Positions 62,101-64,000 of a DNA stretch of 64,000 bases are shown in pieces. The number at the start of each line of letters is the position of its first letter. The stretch's first letter is position 1. Made by a program: the position numbers and the translations under genes. This DNA is from Setophaga petechia. Lineage: Eukaryota > Chordata > Aves > Passeriformes > Parulidae. The notes under the pieces are model-generated. The model made no database searches. It was not told where the DNA came from and saw nothing but the letters and a program-made list of their open reading frames with translations. The stretch is from contig JANCRA010000067.1 in the NCBI GenBank assembly GCA_024362935.1, positions 1-64,000 of the forward strand, read 5' to 3'.

Positions 62101-64000
62101 AGAAAATCCTGGGAATATTCTGTTCTGCCAATGAGGGAATCCTGGGAATCGCTGAGGAAATTCAGGGAATTCCTGTTCTGCCAAAGGTACTGAGGGAATC
62201 CTGGGAATTCCCAAGGAAATCCTGGGAATATTTGTTCTGCCAATGAGGGAATCCCAGGAATCCCTGAGGAAATCCCAGGAATTCCTGTTCTGCCAGAGGC
62301 ACTGAGGAAATCCCGGGAATTCCTTTTCTGCCAATGAGGGAATCCTGGGAATCACTGAGGAAATTCTGGGAATATCTGTTCTGCCAGTGAGGGAATCCCG
62401 GGAATACCTGAGGAAATTCAGGGAATTCCTGTTCTGATAATGAGGGAATCCCAGGAATTCCTGTTCTGCCAGAGGTACTGAGGGAATCCTGGGAATGCCT
62501 GAAGAAATCCTGGGAATATCTGTTCTGTCAATGAGGGAATCCTGGGAATCACTGAGGAAATCCTGGGAATTCCTTCTCTGCCAAAGAGAGAATCTCGGGA
62601 ATTCCTGTTCTGCCAGAGGTACTGAGGGAATCCTGGGAATTCCCAAGGAAATCCTGGGAATATTCTGTTCTGCCAATAAGGAAATCCCAGGAATCCCTGA
62701 GGAAATCCTGGGAATATTCTGTTCTGCCAGTGAGGGAATCCTGGGAATCACTGAGGAGATCCAGGGAATTCCTGTTCTGCCAAAGAGAATCCTGGAATTT
62801 CTGAGGAAATTCTGGGAATATTCTGTTCTTCCAATGAGGAAATCCCAGGAATCCCTGAGGAAATCCAGGGAATTCCTGTTCTGACAATGAGGGAACCCCA
62901 GGAATATCTGTTCTGCCAGAGGTACTGAGGAAATCCCGGGAATTCCTGAGGAAATCCAGGGAATTCCTGTTCTGAAAGAGAGAATCCCAGATTCCCGAGG
63001 AAATCCCGGGAATATTTGTTCTGCCAATGAGGGAATCCCAGGAATACCTGAGGAAATCCCAGGAATTCCTGTTCTGCCAGAGGTACTGAGGGAAATCCCA
63101 GGAATTCCTGTTCTGCCAAAGGTTCTGAGGAAATCCTGGGAATTCCCAAGGAAATCCTGGGAATATCTGTTCTGCCAATGAGGGAATCCCGGGAATCCCT
63201 GAGGAAATCCAGGAAATTCCTGTTCTGACAATGATGGAATCCCAGGAATTCCTGTTCTGCCAGAGGTACTGAGGGAATCCCAGGAATTCCTGAGGAAATC
63301 ATGGGAATATCTGTTTTGTCAATGAGGGAATCCTGGGAATCCCTGAGGAAATCCAGGGAATTCCTGTTCTGCCAGTGAGGGAATCCTGGGAATTCCCAAG
63401 GAAATCATGGGAATATTTCTTCTGCCAATGAGGGAATCCCGGGAATTCCTGAGGAAATCCCAGGAATATTTGTTCTGCCAATGAGGGAATACCGGGAATC
63501 ACTGAGGAAATCCCAGGAATTCCTGTTCTGCCAAAGGTTCTGAGGAAATCCTGGGAATTCCCAAGGAAATCCTGGGAATATCTGTTCTGCCAATGAGGGA
63601 ATCCCGGGAATCGCTGAGGAAATCCAGGGAATTCCTTTTCTGACAATGAGGGAATCCCAGGAATTCCTGTTCTGCCAGAGGTACTGAGGAAATCCGGGAA
63701 TTCCTGAGAAAATCCTGGGAATATTCTGTTCTGCCAATGAGGGAATCCTGGGAATCGCTGAGGAAATTCAGGGAATTCCTGTTCTGCCAAAGGTACTGAG
63801 GGAATCCTGGGAATTCCCAAGGAAATCCTGGGAATATTTGTTCTGCCAATGAGGGAATCCCAGGAATCCCTGAGGAAATCCCAGGAATTCCTGTTCTGCC
63901 AGAGGCACTGAGGAAATCCCGGGAATTCCTTTTCTGCCAATGAGGGAATCCTGGGAATCACTGAGGAAATTCTGGGAATATCTGTTCTGCCAGTGAGGGA
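59171..64000. repeat. Intron 16 array seeded by the exon 16 donor, 1.6-kb higher-order repeat
   Basis: The whole remaining window is made of CTGAGGAAATCCCAGGAATA, TCTGTTCTGCCA(A/G)AG and GGTACTGAGGGAATCC units of roughly 53-60 bp and fragments. These phrases are the last 36 nt of exon 16 and its donor. Large blocks recur: a marker at 59335 returns at 60888 (+1,553) and 62495 (+1,607). Copy 2 differs from copy 1 mainly by one 53-bp insertion near 61757 and one extra G near 61477. The array runs off the right edge. Confidence 0.95.

Noticed and set aside
59588..63231. Open frames of about 500-700 codons on the - strand across the intron 16 array
   Set aside because: They consist only of translated repeat units, overlap the ALS2CL intron, resemble no family and stay open because the units carry few stops.
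1..64000. tRNA, rRNA or other structured RNA genes
   Set aside because: I saw no cloverleaf-type or ribosomal sequence on either strand; a covariance-model search would be needed to exclude small RNAs.

Overview
The window is vertebrate nuclear DNA, most probably from a songbird (passerine). The reasons are vertebrate-type spliced exons, CR1-like LINE fragments, LTR sequences of the kind common in passerine genomes, and introns packed with minisatellites. Nothing bacterial is present. One gene is recognisable: ALS2CL (ALS2 C-terminal-like), on the + strand. Sixteen coding exons can be followed from the ATG at 19844 to a donor at 59170. Every junction has AG/GT splice sites and the phases are compatible throughout. 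They add up to 1,937 nt (645 codons plus 2 nt). The gene runs off the right edge; the remaining C-terminal part, including the VPS9 domain, must lie downstream.

Layout. 1-19840 is upstream sequence made of successive unrelated minisatellite arrays (about 160 bp, 46 bp, 175-205 bp, 19 bp, 12 bp, about 105 bp, a GGTTTAAA-type array, 22 bp and about 140 bp units). They are separated by short unique stretches; the one at 15440-16620 is the best place for a promoter or untranslated first exon. 19841-33098 holds exons 1-6 (N-terminal DH-like helical region and start of the PH domain). 34634-35983 holds exons 7-9 (rest of the PH domain and first MORN repeat). 43502-55432 holds exons 10-15 (MORN repeats). 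58997-59170 is exon 16 (linker towards the VPS9 region). The rest is intron, most introns being filled by their own tandem-repeat family, plus CR1-like pieces and LTRs.

The product would be a cytoplasmic/endosomal Rab5-binding protein related to alsin: PH-like membrane module, MORN repeats, C-terminal VPS9 domain.

The most unusual signal is that many of the intronic repeats contain copies of the edge of a neighbouring ALS2CL exon together with its splice site. This is seen for exon 1 (3' edge), exon 2 (5' edge), exon 6 (3' edge), exon 9 (3' edge, eleven copies), exon 10 (5' edge, three copies) and exon 16 (3' edge, amplified to at least 4.8 kb with a 1.6-kb higher-order period). In intron 9, four copies of the exon 9 edge sit between an AG and a GT and form open, phase-matched 54-nt cassettes, each encoding an 18-residue MORN unit. 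In intron 1 an inverted piece of an upstream array sits between two copies of the exon 1 edge, with GCCC microhomology at one junction, which points to template switching during replication.
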